51,349 bases of DNA from contig CALHCB010000004.1 in the NCBI GenBank assembly GCA_937930695.1, positions 1 through 51,349 of the forward strand. Direction: 5' to 3'. The position numbers and the translations under genes are program-made. A model generated the notes under the pieces. That model searched no databases and was not told where the DNA came from. It worked only from the letters and a program-made list of their open reading frames with translations. Below are positions 14,869 to 24,172 of this stretch, one piece after another; position 1 is the first letter of the stretch, and every line of letters starts with the position of its first letter. This DNA is from an uncultured Acidimicrobiales bacterium. GTDB lineage: Bacteria > Actinomycetota > Acidimicrobiia > Acidimicrobiales > SZUA-35.

Positions 14869-17607
14869 ATGACGACAGCAGAGCGAGCCATCGCCAAGGT
14901 CGACAAGGCCCCTACGACCTCGATCGGACGCAGAATTCTGGTTCGGAGTCTCGCCGTCGGCCTGATTCCGCTCATTTTGTTGGGGTTTGTCGTCTTCATT
15001 GGTCTCAACGACTTGAACAACACCGCCGTCACTCGAGCCGATGAGAGCCGAGAGGTTCTCTCCGAAGAGAGCGTTGTCGTCGCCAGCCAGGAGCAGGCCG
15101 TATCAGTCAGCCGCGAGATCAACGTTGTTCTGAACGAACGAATTCGCGACGTGCAGGCATGGGCCCGATCCTCTGAGATCGTTTCAGGTGCAACGTCAGG
15201 TGCGAGCGATGCCTCCGAACAGGGATTGACCCGACGCACAACGGACCAGCTCGAAGAACAGTTCGCTGACTCCAAGGCTCTTTCGAGTACTGGCGCAGCG
15301 CGGACCTACCTCAACGCCGAGCTCTCAAACAACCGCGACTTTGGCGAGATCTTCTTCACCGAATCCCATGGCTACAACGTGTCCTACACGAGCCAGACAA
15401 GTGACTTCGTCCAGAGCGACGAGGAGTGGTGGACCAACGCATGGGAGAACGGCCTCGACCTCAGCGACGTCGCCTTTGATGAGTCGGCTGGCGTCTTCTC
15501 GGTCGACATCGCGGTTCGAATCGAGGATCCCAACTCGGGTCGCGCCCTCGGCGTGCTCAAGACATCGCTCGGCATCGGCTTCGTCCAAACAATTGCCGAT
15601 GAACGCTCCGGTGACGCTGTCGACTACACCATCGCCCTCGGCGACGGTCGAATGATCGCCGAAACCGAATCCAACCACTCTCCCCAGCGCATGATGGGCT
15701 TCAGCTCGTCGCCGGGTCTCGCAACTGCGATCCAGGAACGCTCCGGCTCGGCGCCGACGGGAACGCTCATCGACGACGAGTTCGTCTATGGCTACACAAC
15801 CACTCTTGACCCGAGTCGTTTCGAGTCCCTCGGGTACGACAACTTCGGAGGTTTCGACTGGTTGATCGTCTCGACCCAGACTGCCGACACCGCGTTCGCT
15901 CCGCTTCGAGGCCTTGAGGCTCTGAAGGCGGACATCTCAGATGCCGGCACCAACCTGCGCACGCTGATCATTCTGTTCCTCCTTGTCGGCATCGCCATTG
16001 CGTTCCTCATGGCCCGCAAAACCGCACAGGGCATCGTTCGACCGATTCAAGAACTGACCACCGCAGCATCGACCGCAGCCGAGACGGGACTGCCGACAGC
16101 GGTGAACGAGATCAACGCTGAGGGAGCCGATCTCGATTCTGTCGAGGCTCCATCGGTGAGGATCGAAACCGGCGACGAACTCGAGACGCTGGCGTCGGCC
16201 TTCAACTCGGTGCAGGCCTCTGCCGTACGGCTCGCAGCTGAACAGGCTGCGAGCCGCCGCAACACCTCAGAAATGTTCGTGAACCTCGGACGTCGGAACC
16301 AGTCGCTACTCAAGCGCCAACTGCGGTTCATCGACTCTCTCGAACAGAGTGAAGAGAACCCCGACACGCTCGAATCGCTCTTCAAGCTCGACCACCTCGC
16401 CACCCGGATGCGTCGAAACGCAGAGAGCCTCCTCGTGCTCGCCGGTGACCGTTCACCGCGGCGCTGGGCTGCTCCGGTAGAGGTTCGTACAGCAGTCGAA
16501 TCGGCCCTGGCCGAAGTCGAAAGCTACGAGCGAGTCGATCTCTCTGGAGTGACCGAGGGCGAGATGATGGGCAACGTTGTTGCTGACGTCGCCCACATCC
16601 TGGCCGAAGTCATTGAAAACGGATTGAACTTCTCGCCGCCCACGGCTGAGGTTTTTGTTGCTGGCCGGATGGCCGGAGACGACTACATCCTGACAGTCGT
16701 TGACCACGGACTCGGCATGAAGCCGGCCGAAATCGATGTCGCCAACGAGCGACTCTCGACCGTCACTGAACTCACAAAGGTGCCATCGCAGTACCTCGGA
16801 CTCTTCGTTGTGGCTCGCTTGGCCCAGCGGCACGGCATCGCCGTCACCCTCACCGACGCACCCTCAGGCGGTCTTAGCGTCCGGATCGTCTTGCCTGCTG
16901 CGATTCTCCACCAGGAAGTTGTCGAAGAAGAGGCGGCGCCCGAAGAGAGCGACGCTCCGATTTCAGCACTCGATCTGCCCGGCGATGTCACCCTCGACGA
17001 CGATCCCGAGATCGCACGGGCCGAAGTTGAGGTTTACGAACTACTGGCCAAGGCGGAGCAAGCGCTCGCCAAGGTCGAGGGCATTCGAGCCGACCGATCA
17101 AAAGAAGACATTGCCGAGGAAGAAGCGGCCAACACTCGTCGAGCGATGAACGAGGCGAATCCGCCAGCTCGACGGGCTGAGGACAAAGAACCGCCCCGAC
17201 CCATCACCAACCAGCCGGTGACCGAGCCCGTGCACGAGCCGGCGACGCCGATCGTGACAGCTTCCAACGAGGCGCCGGTCGACGTCGGTGGAATGCAGTT
17301 CGCTCGTCGGGCCAAGAAGACGTCCGCTCCTCAGCCCGCAGAAGCTCAGGCGCGGCGCACGACCGACGCGGCGATCAAGCCAACTGCCGATGAAGCAGCG
17401 CCCGACTTGGCGCAGTTCGGCTTCAAACGTCGTGAGTCCAAGCGAGACGAACCCGTCAGCAGCAATCAGCCGATGCCAGCTGGCGTCGGAGCTGCACCCG
17501 TCGAGAACGAGAACGTCGAAGTGGTAGCGGCCAAGAGTCGAAACCAGTGGAGCAGCTTCCAGCGAGGCAAACAACAAGCCGAATCCGTGGTAGCTGACAA
17601 TGAGTGA
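14869..17607 (+). CDS. cvnA: Conservon sensor histidine kinase-like protein (CvnA type)
   Basis: A 912-residue membrane sensor. A short cytoplasmic N-terminus leads to membrane segment 1 (about 24-46), an extracytoplasmic sensory region (about 47-360, Cache-like with many acidic residues), membrane segment 2 (about 363-382) and a HAMP-like linker. A helical dimerisation part follows with FKLDHLATRMRRNAESLL near 504, then a HATPase_c domain with AEVIENGLNFSPP near 578 and VDHGLGM near 611. The last 220 residues are acidic, Ala/Pro-rich and probably disordered. This is the layout of CvnA in Streptomyces conservons, where the kinase partners the roadblock, DUF742 and GTPase proteins encoded next. 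The ATG at 14869 with AAGGA is preferred over a GTG 75 bp upstream. Confidence 0.9.
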   Translation: MTTAERAIAKVDKAPTTSIGRRILVRSLAVGLIPLILLGFVVFIGLNDLNNTAVTRADESREVLSEESVVVASQEQAVSVSREINVVLNERIRDVQAWARSSEIVSGATSGASDASEQGLTRRTTDQLEEQFADSKALSSTGAARTYLNAELSNNRDFGEIFFTESHGYNVSYTSQTSDFVQSDEEWWTNAWENGLDLSDVAFDESAGVFSVDIAVRIEDPNSGRALGVLKTSLGIGFVQTIADERSGDAVDYTIALGDGRMIAETESNHSPQRMMGFSSSPGLATAIQERSGSAPTGTLIDDEFVYGYTTTLDPSRFESLGYDNFGGFDWLIVSTQTADTAFAPLRGLEALKADISDAGTNLRTLIILFLLVGIAIAFLMARKTAQGIVRPIQELTTAASTAAETGLPTAVNEINAEGADLDSVEAPSVRIETGDELETLASAFNSVQASAVRLAAEQAASRRNTSEMFVNLGRRNQSLLKRQLRFIDSLEQSEENPDTLESLFKLDHLATRMRRNAESLLVLAGDRSPRRWAAPVEVRTAVESALAEVESYERVDLSGVTEGEMMGNVVADVAHILAEVIENGLNFSPPTAEVFVAGRMAGDDYILTVVDHGLGMKPAEIDVANERLSTVTELTKVPSQYLGLFVVARLAQRHGIAVTLTDAPSGGLSVRIVLPAAILHQEVVEEEAAPEESDAPISALDLPGDVTLDDDPEIARAEVEVYELLAKAEQALAKVEGIRADRSKEDIAEEEAANTRRAMNEANPPARRAEDKEPPRPITNQPVTEPVHEPATPIVTASNEAPVDVGGMQFARRAKKTSAPQPAEAQARRTTDAAIKPTADEAAPDLAQFGFKRRESKRDEPVSSNQPMPAGVGAAPVENENVEVVAAKSRNQWSSFQRGKQQAESVVADNE

Positions 17608-17688
17608 CCGCCGAGCGAACAGAACTTCAAGCATCAGGGACACCAACGGACGTGCGAACCGCGACGTCGAGAACAGGGAGCAATGAAC

Positions 17689-18111
17689 ATGGCTGTAAGT
17701 GACGAAGCCAAGAACTTCAACTGGCTGCTCGTGCAGTTCGTCGAAAAGACCGACGGAGTACAAGAAGCCATCGCTGTGTCATCTGACGGCCTGCTCCTCG
17801 CAGCGTCCGCCGGCCGCCAGCGCGAGAACGTCGACCAGTTCGCCGCCATTATCAGCGGTCTGATCAGTCTGACAGGTGGCGCGGCGAACTGTTTCCAGTT
17901 CGATGACGTCGAGCAGATCATCGTCGAGATGTCGCTTGGCTATCTCTTCGTCACCACAATTGGTGAAGGCTCCACTCTCGGAGTCGTCGCCGATCGAGAT
18001 TGCGATATCGGGCTCATCGCCTACGAAATGACGCTGCTTTGCCAGCGAGCTGGTGATGCGCTCACGCCTGACCTGATCAACGAGCTCAAGAATCCCCTGC
18101 TGGTCGGATGA
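17689..18111 (+). CDS. cvnB: Roadblock/LC7 domain protein (CvnB type)
   Basis: A 140-residue roadblock/LC7 protein, the GTPase-regulating partner in actinobacterial conservons. The pattern FNWLLVQFVEKTDGVQEAI, then VSSDGLLLAAS, is typical of this family in actinobacteria. AGGGAG at 17675-17680 is eight bases from the ATG at 17689 but only two from the ATG at 17683, so the downstream start is chosen. Its stop overlaps the DUF742 start as ATGA. Confidence 0.92.
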   Translation: MAVSDEAKNFNWLLVQFVEKTDGVQEAIAVSSDGLLLAASAGRQRENVDQFAAIISGLISLTGGAANCFQFDDVEQIIVEMSLGYLFVTTIGEGSTLGVVADRDCDIGLIAYEMTLLCQRAGDALTPDLINELKNPLLVG

Positions 18112-18473
18112 GCGCCATGCAGGATGACGAACACGAAGAGCTGGACGGCAAGATCGTTCGGCCCTTCCTGCTGACCAAGGGACGAACGCGCTCCTCCGGT
18201 GTACAGGTCGTCATGGAGTCTCTCATTGATCGGGGCGACATCGAGCCCCATCAGTTCCAAGCGCTCGATCAGACAAAGCGCTCGATCTTCGAGCTTCTCA
18301 GCGACCGACTCTCTGCTGCTGAGATCGCAGCGAAGCTCGCCCTCCCCCTCGGCGTCATCTGTGTACTCGTAGGAGACATGGGTGGCGACGGAATCCTCGT
18401 AGTCCACAAAACCGCCGACGCAGGTGACGTCGACCTACTCAGGAGATTGATCGATGGCGTACGCTCCCTCTAA
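18108..18473 (+). CDS. cvnC: DUF742 protein (CvnC type)
   Basis: A 121-residue protein with the DUF742 signature VRPFLLTKGRT near residues 17-27 and a winged-helix-like second half (ALDQTKRSIFELL, then SAAEIAAKLALPLGVICVLV). In conservons this protein interacts with the roadblock and GTPase components. It overlaps the roadblock gene by four bases and the GTPase gene by twenty, showing tight translational coupling. Confidence 0.93.
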   Translation: MSAMQDDEHEELDGKIVRPFLLTKGRTRSSGVQVVMESLIDRGDIEPHQFQALDQTKRSIFELLSDRLSAAEIAAKLALPLGVICVLVGDMGGDGILVVHKTADAGDVDLLRRLIDGVRSL

Positions 18474-19041
18474 CAACGAGCTGCAAATTCAGGCAGCCCC
18501 CACCTCCGTCAAGATTGTCATCGCCGGAGGCTTCGGCGTTGGCAAGACAACCTTCGTTGGCACCATCAGCGAAGTGACGCCGCTGCGAACCGAAGCCAAG
18601 ATGACGTCAGCGTCCATTGGCATCGATGACACATCGAAGGTGCAGAGCAAGACCACGACTACCGTTGCGATGGACTTCGGCAAGGTCAGTATTGGTCAAG
18701 ACCTTGTGATGTACATGTTTGGCACGCCGGGTCAGGATCGATTTGGCTTCATGTGGAACGATCTCGTCGATGGAGCCCTCGGCTCGATCGTGATCGTCGA
18801 TACCCGTCGTCTCGATGAGTGCTACGACGCCGTCGACTACTTCGAACAACGCGGCCTGCCTTTCGTCGTCGCGGTGAACGAGTTCGACAGCGACCACAAC
18901 CCACCAGTGGAAGCGGTGCGCTACGCCCTGAACGTGCCGGATCACGTCCCATTCATTAGTTGCGACGCTCGAGACAAAGACTCCGTGAAGTCTGTTCTCC
19001 TGTGTCTCCTCGAGATGCTCATGAAGAACGCCAGTCGCTGA
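18454..19041 (+). CDS. cvnD: Small Ras-like GTPase of the conservon (CvnD type)
   Basis: A 195-residue GTP-binding protein: P-loop GGFGVGKTT (25-33), switch II motif GTPGQDRF (90-97) and NEFD at 142-145 in place of the classical NKxD, as usual in this bacterial MglA-like group. It acts in the cytoplasm with the roadblock protein to relay the sensor kinase signal. It ends the four-gene conservon and has no membrane anchor. The region downstream holds a probable broken gene. Confidence 0.94.
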   Translation: MAYAPSNNELQIQAAPTSVKIVIAGGFGVGKTTFVGTISEVTPLRTEAKMTSASIGIDDTSKVQSKTTTTVAMDFGKVSIGQDLVMYMFGTPGQDRFGFMWNDLVDGALGSIVIVDTRRLDECYDAVDYFEQRGLPFVVAVNEFDSDHNPPVEAVRYALNVPDHVPFISCDARDKDSVKSVLLCLLEMLMKNASR

Positions 19042-19071
19042 GAAGCACCTGAAAACCTGCAGTACCAAGAA

Positions 19072-19324
19072 ATGAACGCACCAAGACCAACCCGTTCCTG
19101 ATCTGCATGGTCGACTCGGTGAACGTGATCGGCGAGAGCCGCACGATCGAGTTCGAGATTTCGAAGACGGCATGCTGGGCGGCGAGGTCTACACGTTGAC
19201 GCTTGCCAACGAGGGTCTTGCCATTGAGTTCAACGACGCATTCGGTCTTGACGCCTCGATTCAATCGAGCGCCGAAACAACCGCAGCAGGGCTCGCTGAC
19301 GGGTCGCTCACCACGGGCCTCTGA
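19072..19324 (+). pseudogene. Possible frameshifted small gene after the conservon
   Basis: The gap contains protein-like sequence split over three frames. From the ATG at 19072 the frame soon stops. A second frame reads RTKTNPFLICMVDSVNVIG and continues to IEFEISK around 19165. A third frame reads DGMLGGEVYTLTLANEG and on to TGA at 19322-19324. Adding one G near 19078 and one near 19168 (restoring AACGGC and AAGGAC) joins all three into 84 residues plus stop. Each missing base would come from a GG doublet, so either two real deletions or two sequencing errors explain it. I do not recognise the protein. A chance reading of non-coding DNA is the alternative. Confidence 0.42.
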
Positions 19325-19328
19325 GGCT

Positions 19329-20411
19329 CTAGATCTCAAACACCGGCGCGGATTGGTGAATCTGACCGAGGGTTGGATCATCGATCGTCGCAATGCTGCC
19401 GTTGGCTCGTGCCTGCGGATGAGCATGAAGTGACGAGCGCGACTCAACCTTCGACGCGGGTACGTCATGCTCCCAGAGTCGGGCAATGAGGTCGTCGAGA
19501 TCGGCGTGTGATCGCACGGCCTCCTCGACAATGACCAGCAGTTGCGCTCTGGCGAGCCCACGTGCTTGTTCATCAGCGAATGCCGGTTCCTCGAATAGAT
19601 GGTTCAACCCAAGCGCCCGCAGGGCTCCCGTCAACTCTTGATCAGTGACAACGCTGTACGCGAGGTGGCCGTCTCCAACGGGGCTGAGACGGTAGAACGC
19701 GGAGAAATCGGGCTGATGCACGACGTTCTCTGGCTCAACGAATGTGTGGTTGTACATCCCGTCCGGCCAATTGAAGTGAATCCCACAATCGAACATGTTG
19801 ACCTCAACGTGCCTGCCCACGCTTTTCCCCGTCGCTAGTTGCTGTTGCGCACGATCGAGAAGCGCCCCGAGCGCAGCCTGCGCGGCGTAAAGCGATGTCA
19901 CCTTGTCGGCGAGAATGCCTTGAAACAATTGAGGACCGCCCGTCTCGGGGTCGACTTGGGTGTCGCAGATTCCCGCTGCGGCCTGGATGATCGGGTCATA
20001 GACCCGGAAGCCGGACATCGGCCCTTCCGGGCCGAACCCGGAGATTGAGAGGCAAATGAGTTCTGGGTTACGAGCGTGGAGCCTCTCCCACCCGAGTCCG
20101 ATTCGCTCCATCGCCCCCGGCCGGAAGTTCTGGACCAGCATGTCCGCTCCATCGATCAGCTCCAGAAGGTCGGCCAGCCCGTCATCGGTCTTCACGTCGA
20201 TGGTCCGCACCTCCTTGCCGAGGTTGCATGTTGCATACATCGCCGAGGTGCCGTTCCGGCTTGTCCCGATGTACCGAGCGACATCACCGAGACCTGGAGC
20301 TTCGACTTTGACGACTCGAGCGCCCTGTTCGAGCAACATTCGAACGGCAAACGGTCCGGAGACCACCGTGGAGAGGTCAACGATGATGAGACCGTCGAGA
20401 AGTGTTCCCAT
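19329..20411 (-). CDS. Type III CoA-transferase (CaiB/BaiF family)
   Basis: A 360-residue family III CoA-transferase, moving CoA between acyl groups through an aspartyl-CoA intermediate. The catalytic aspartate is D208 in HVEVNMFD, and the entry DLSTVVSGPFAVRMLLEQGA and NFRPGAMERIGLGW are typical. It is somewhat shorter than the usual 380-400 residues at the C-terminus. The peculiar NWPDGMYNHTF segment also occurs, as LWPDALWNHTY, in the protein at 44235-45452, so the two are close paralogues. It diverges from the dehalogenase gene across 86 bp. Confidence 0.92.
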   Translation of the reverse strand: MGTLLDGLIIVDLSTVVSGPFAVRMLLEQGARVVKVEAPGLGDVARYIGTSRNGTSAMYATCNLGKEVRTIDVKTDDGLADLLELIDGADMLVQNFRPGAMERIGLGWERLHARNPELICLSISGFGPEGPMSGFRVYDPIIQAAAGICDTQVDPETGGPQLFQGILADKVTSLYAAQAALGALLDRAQQQLATGKSVGRHVEVNMFDCGIHFNWPDGMYNHTFVEPENVVHQPDFSAFYRLSPVGDGHLAYSVVTDQELTGALRALGLNHLFEEPAFADEQARGLARAQLLVIVEEAVRSHADLDDLIARLWEHDVPASKVESRSSLHAHPQARANGSIATIDDPTLGQIHQSAPVFEI

Positions 20412-20462
20412 TCGAGGAGTCTTGTCGACGCAATGCTCGTGGCACGAAACGACTCACACGCT

Positions 20463-20491
20463 TTGACACCTCGGAACGGTCGCCACAGACT
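20463..20491 (+). promoter_or_regulatory. Leaderless promoter of the haloalkane dehalogenase
   Basis: A consensus TTGACA (20463-20468), 17 bp, then CAGACT (20486-20491). Six bases follow to the GTG at 20498, so transcription is expected to begin at the start codon. Confidence 0.65.
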
Positions 20492-20497
20492 CGCGTC

Positions 20498-21373
20498 GTG
20501 AGCATCGAACCATTGAGCAAGCAGTACAAGACGGTCAACGGAAAGCAGATGGCATACCACGACGTCGGCACCGGGGATCCCGTCGTATTCCTCCACGGAA
20601 ATCCCACCTCGTCGTATCTCTGGCGGGACATCGTGCCGTACGTTTCGAGCCAGACTCGCTGTGTCGTACCCGATCTCATTGGTCAGGGCGACTCCGAAAA
20701 GTTGGATGACGTCGGAGCGGGTTCTTACACCTTCGTGGAGCATCGCGAGTATCTCGACGGACTGCTCAATCAGCTCGACCTCGGCGACAACATCACGCTG
20801 GTAGTCCACGACTGGGGCTCCGCATTGGGATTCGATTGGGCCAACCGCCACCGGGATCGAGTAGCCGGCATTTGCTACATGGAATCCATTGTGCGCCCCG
20901 TGACGTGGGACGAGTGGCCAGAGGGTGCGGTCGACATCTTCCGAGCAATGCGCTCCGAGGCTGGCGAGGAGATGGTGCTGACGAAGAACCTGTTCGTCGA
21001 AGCCATCCTTCCTGCATCCATCATGCGCAAGCTGAGCGACGAGGAGATGAACGAGTACCGGCGGCCGTTCGCCAGCGCCGGTGAAGATCGGAGGCCGACC
21101 CTCACATGGCCTCGCCAGATCCCTATCGAGGGAGAGCCAGCAGACGTCGTCGCAATCGTGCAGTCCTATGCTGATTGGCTGTCGACGTCGGAGATCCCCA
21201 AGCTCTTCATCAATGCAGAACCGGGGACTATTCTCACGGGCCCCCAACGCGACTTCTGTCGTACGTGGCCAAACCAAACCGAGACGACGGTCGCGGGGAT
21301 CCATTTCATCCAAGAAGACTCGGCCGACGAGATCGGCGAGGCGCTTGCCGGCTGGCTCCCAACACTCGGCTGA
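20498..21373 (+). CDS. Haloalkane dehalogenase
   Basis: Alpha/beta-hydrolase of 291 residues that hydrolyses carbon-halogen bonds to an alcohol and halide. Nucleophile D105 is in VVHDWGSALGF, with halide-stabilising W106 and N35 (FLHGNPTSSYLW). Catalytic acid E129 is in MESIVRPVTWDEWP and the base is H269 in AGIHFIQED. The spacing is close to LinB (D108, W109, N38, E132, H272), placing it in subfamily II. The open frame reaches 32 codons further upstream, but the promoter at 20463-20491 points to the GTG at 20498. Halide specificity is unknown; the type III CoA-transferase diverges from it. Confidence 0.94.
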   Translation: MSIEPLSKQYKTVNGKQMAYHDVGTGDPVVFLHGNPTSSYLWRDIVPYVSSQTRCVVPDLIGQGDSEKLDDVGAGSYTFVEHREYLDGLLNQLDLGDNITLVVHDWGSALGFDWANRHRDRVAGICYMESIVRPVTWDEWPEGAVDIFRAMRSEAGEEMVLTKNLFVEAILPASIMRKLSDEEMNEYRRPFASAGEDRRPTLTWPRQIPIEGEPADVVAIVQSYADWLSTSEIPKLFINAEPGTILTGPQRDFCRTWPNQTETTVAGIHFIQEDSADEIGEALAGWLPTLG

Positions 21374-21403
21374 CAAGCACGACGCTCGTCAGCGCACTCC
21401 GCA

Positions 21404-22366
21404 CTAGGGAACGAGAACGATCTTGCCGATGTGGCCTCCGGCCCGGAGAAGATCGTGAGCCGCTTCTGCCTCCGCAAACGTAAAGGTCGAATCGAGAATC
21501 GGACGGATCGTCCCGTCGACCACTCCCGGCCAATAGTCGCTCATGATCGCATCCCGAATCTCACGCTTCGCAGCAACCGGCCGCGCACGAAGCGTCGTCG
21601 CCGTAACGACCAGCCGCTTCATGAGCACTGGTACAAAGTTGACCGACGTCTCGAATCCGTCTTGGTAAGCAATGTTGCAGATCCGCCCGTCCGGATTCGC
21701 AATGGAAATGTTCTTCTGCACGTAGTCGCCACCGACCATGTCGATGATCACATCGACCCCTCCGTGTTCGCCAACGACCTCGACGAAGTCCTGCTCGCGG
21801 TAGTTGATCGCCACGTCTGCTCCCAGATCTCGACACACTCCCACCTTCTCTTCAGAACCAGCAGTCGCAAAGATCGTCCCGGCTCCCGCTCGCTTTGCCA
21901 TTTGAATTCCCATCACGCCGATACCGCTCGTCCCACCATGCATCAGGAACGACTCCCCCGGTTGCAGTCCACAACGCAGGAATGCGTTGGCGTACACCGT
22001 CATCATCGCCTCGGGCAGACATGCTCCTTGTGCGAAGTCCAGGTCATCGGGCAGCGGGTAGACCGAACCTGCATCGACCGCTGCGAACTCTGCATATCCG
22101 CCACCTGCCAGAAGTGCACAGACTCGATCGCCAACTGCCCACTCGGTCACCTCATCGCCAATCTGGGACACGACCCCGGCTACCTCGAGCCCGAGGATGT
22201 CAGATGCGCCCGGAGGAGGCGGATACCCGCCGGCGCGCTGCATCAAGTCGGCACGATTCAAACCTGCGGCGCGCACCTCGATGAGGACGTCGGTTGGCAG
22301 CACCGCAGGAACTTCAATCTCCTGCATCCCAAGCATTTGGTCTGCATCGACTTCGATGGCATACAT
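21404..22366 (-). CDS. PIG3-type NAD(P)H quinone oxidoreductase
   Basis: Zinc-free medium-chain dehydrogenase of 320 residues. NRADLMQRAGGYPPPPGASD near 37-56 and HGGTSGIGVMGIQMAK near 143 are hallmarks of the PIG3/QOR group, which reduces quinones with NADPH. It ends GGHIGKIVLVP as usual. A strong GGAGGA is 11 bp ahead of the ATG. It converges with the dehalogenase gene (30 bp) and diverges from the lipoprotein gene across about 214 bp. Confidence 0.92.
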   Translation of the reverse strand: MYAIEVDADQMLGMQEIEVPAVLPTDVLIEVRAAGLNRADLMQRAGGYPPPPGASDILGLEVAGVVSQIGDEVTEWAVGDRVCALLAGGGYAEFAAVDAGSVYPLPDDLDFAQGACLPEAMMTVYANAFLRCGLQPGESFLMHGGTSGIGVMGIQMAKRAGAGTIFATAGSEEKVGVCRDLGADVAINYREQDFVEVVGEHGGVDVIIDMVGGDYVQKNISIANPDGRICNIAYQDGFETSVNFVPVLMKRLVVTATTLRARPVAAKREIRDAIMSDYWPGVVDGTIRPILDSTFTFAEAEAAHDLLRAGGHIGKIVLVP

Positions 22367-22580
22367 AATGACGTTCCTCCGTGAATCAGCCCGCTGCTGG
22401 CCAGGGGCAAGTGAATGCGTAGCCCTACAACGGCTCCGTCGGCCAATCCTTGCTTCGCCGTCCTCCGAAGTCGATGGCCCGGTTGCGCTCTATCGTCTCT
22501 GAAATGGGGTCGGATCATTGTCGCCTGCATACGCCAGCAACTCGGGAACCAGCGAAGCCCGGCGATCGTCTGATGCAAGT

Positions 22581-23099
22581 ATGAAACACGCCCGTTCGCT
22601 CTTTTCAACTGCTCTCCTCTCGACAGTCTTCATCGCTGCGTCATGCGGCAGCGATCAGCCGACAGACGCCACCGCAACTCCCGGCTCCGAGGCGCCCCAA
22701 ACCGAAACCACCACGACGTTGGGTGTCTTGGGGATGTCTGAGCCGCCGGCGATCGCCGTCACCCAAGCGGACAAGACGATCGAACTCGATGCCTGGACCT
22801 TCTGTTGGACACCGCTCGGGGGTGGTGTCGGTGTGTGCGCCGATGGAAGTCCGCCGCAGCGAGACGCACTCCAAACACTCGAGGGCGAGGGACCAATCTT
22901 GTTGTCCTTCGCGGCCGACTTCACGTTCACGGTGAACGCCTTTGACGACGCCTACGAAACCCAGATTGATGGAGGGGCGGTCATTGCCCGAGTTGGCGAT
23001 GCATGGCAGATTGACCCGCAAGTCGACCTCCCCATCGTCATTGAGATCTTTGGCGTCGGGGAACAAGGCGACGTCATCACAACCCTCGCTATCAGGTGA
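22581..23099 (+). CDS. Putative lipoprotein, function unknown
   Basis: A 172-residue exported protein. The ATG at 22581 begins a signal peptide, MKHARSLFSTALLSTVFIAAS, followed by C22, the likely lipidated cysteine (AASC is an acceptable lipobox). A Thr/Pro/Ala-rich linker of about 30 residues follows, then a compact domain with CWTPLGGGVGVC (two cysteines that may pair) and ending VITTLAIR. No family recognised. The frame is open upstream of this ATG, but only this start gives a signal peptide. It converges on the Rieske operon. Confidence 0.75.
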   Translation: MKHARSLFSTALLSTVFIAASCGSDQPTDATATPGSEAPQTETTTTLGVLGMSEPPAIAVTQADKTIELDAWTFCWTPLGGGVGVCADGSPPQRDALQTLEGEGPILLSFAADFTFTVNAFDDAYETQIDGGAVIARVGDAWQIDPQVDLPIVIEIFGVGEQGDVITTLAIR

Positions 23100-23134
23100 G
23101 CCGACACGACGGCTTAGTGTTGTGCGAACATCGT

Positions 23135-24172
23135 TCAGGCGTTGGCCGCTTCAATCGCTTCGGCCTGTTCACGAGCCACTCGCCGAAGGTGGCGTCGGAG
23201 CCTTACCAACCCGAGGTCGTGGTTGTAGAGCTGCTCGCGTCCATCGGGTTCCATGTTTTCGAGCAGTGCCCGATCCTGTTCGAGCACCACCCAATGGCGA
23301 GCCTCCAGACGGTTCTTGTAGAGGAACCGCCACACATCACGCTGCCAACCCTCGACCCGGGCGACCCGCCAGAAGAACACCGATGACAATCTGTCGCCCG
23401 GGCGGCCTGCTGGCGTGTACATCCCGACAATGCCGAATTTGGGAACTGGCCCGCCAGTCGGTGGATAGGGAATCTCGAGCCGCATCCACATCAGGTCCGT
23501 ATCGCCAAACTCTGTCCAGTCGAAACTGACACCCACCTGCTCCTGTTTGGAGAACACGAAACCGGTGTCTGTTTCAGAGGCCGCAAAGGTCGCCTCTGAC
23601 GCACCCTCGGACATCGAATGAGACACACGGTGAAGGAACGCTCCGTGCATGGGGTCCATGACGTTGTCTGCGATGTCTCGGTAGTCGCCCTTCCACTCGA
23701 TGTAACAGAGAAAGTTGCTGAACTCGTCGGATGTGAGCTGCTCCGGCAACGCAAGATCTGGGACGGATTCGGGATTGGCCTCCAGGCTGTTGAACAGAAA
23801 GATTGCTCCGGCTGCCTCGCAGACGGGAAACGATCGAGTTGCTTGCTTGCCTTCAAGCGCACATCCCGGGCTACCGGGAACCCGGGCAACGATGCCATCT
23901 CCTCCAACTTCAACCCAGTGATAGGGACACTGCAATCGGTCACCAAGCGATCGACCGGCGGACAGCGGCGCTCCTCGGTGCGGGCAGTAGTCCTCGAGTG
24001 CTCGAACGATTCCATCGTCGTCGCGCCAAAGCGCAATCCGATACCCGAAACGACGAATCTCCTTCACTTCACCCAGTGCCAGCAAGGTCGAGGGCAGGAC
24101 CGGGTACCAACGTTCCTTCACCCCGTTTGCGAGCAGATCTTCGACCACGTCGCTTTCGCGCTTGCGGCTCAT
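23135..24172 (-). CDS. Rieske non-heme iron oxygenase
   Basis: A 345-residue ring-hydroxylating or demethylating oxygenase alpha subunit. The Rieske 2Fe-2S ligands are C63 and H65 (DYCPHRGAPL) and C82 and H85 (QCPYHW). The mononuclear iron site follows in RDIADNVMDPMHGAFLH with H176 and H181. Length and motif spacing match stand-alone monooxygenases such as vanillate O-demethylase or KshA rather than two-subunit dioxygenases. No ferredoxin reductase is encoded nearby, so electrons must come from elsewhere. ATG at 24172 overlaps the preceding small gene (ATGA). Last gene of the nine-gene operon. Confidence 0.93.
   Translation of the reverse strand: MSRKRESDVVEDLLANGVKERWYPVLPSTLLALGEVKEIRRFGYRIALWRDDDGIVRALEDYCPHRGAPLSAGRSLGDRLQCPYHWVEVGGDGIVARVPGSPGCALEGKQATRSFPVCEAAGAIFLFNSLEANPESVPDLALPEQLTSDEFSNFLCYIEWKGDYRDIADNVMDPMHGAFLHRVSHSMSEGASEATFAASETDTGFVFSKQEQVGVSFDWTEFGDTDLMWMRLEIPYPPTGGPVPKFGIVGMYTPAGRPGDRLSSVFFWRVARVEGWQRDVWRFLYKNRLEARHWVVLEQDRALLENMEPDGREQLYNHDLGLVRLRRHLRRVAREQAEAIEAANA

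Noticed and set aside
20192..21376. 394-codon minus-strand frame over the dehalogenase
   Set aside because: Antisense to a catalytically complete dehalogenase; composition is that of a codon shadow.
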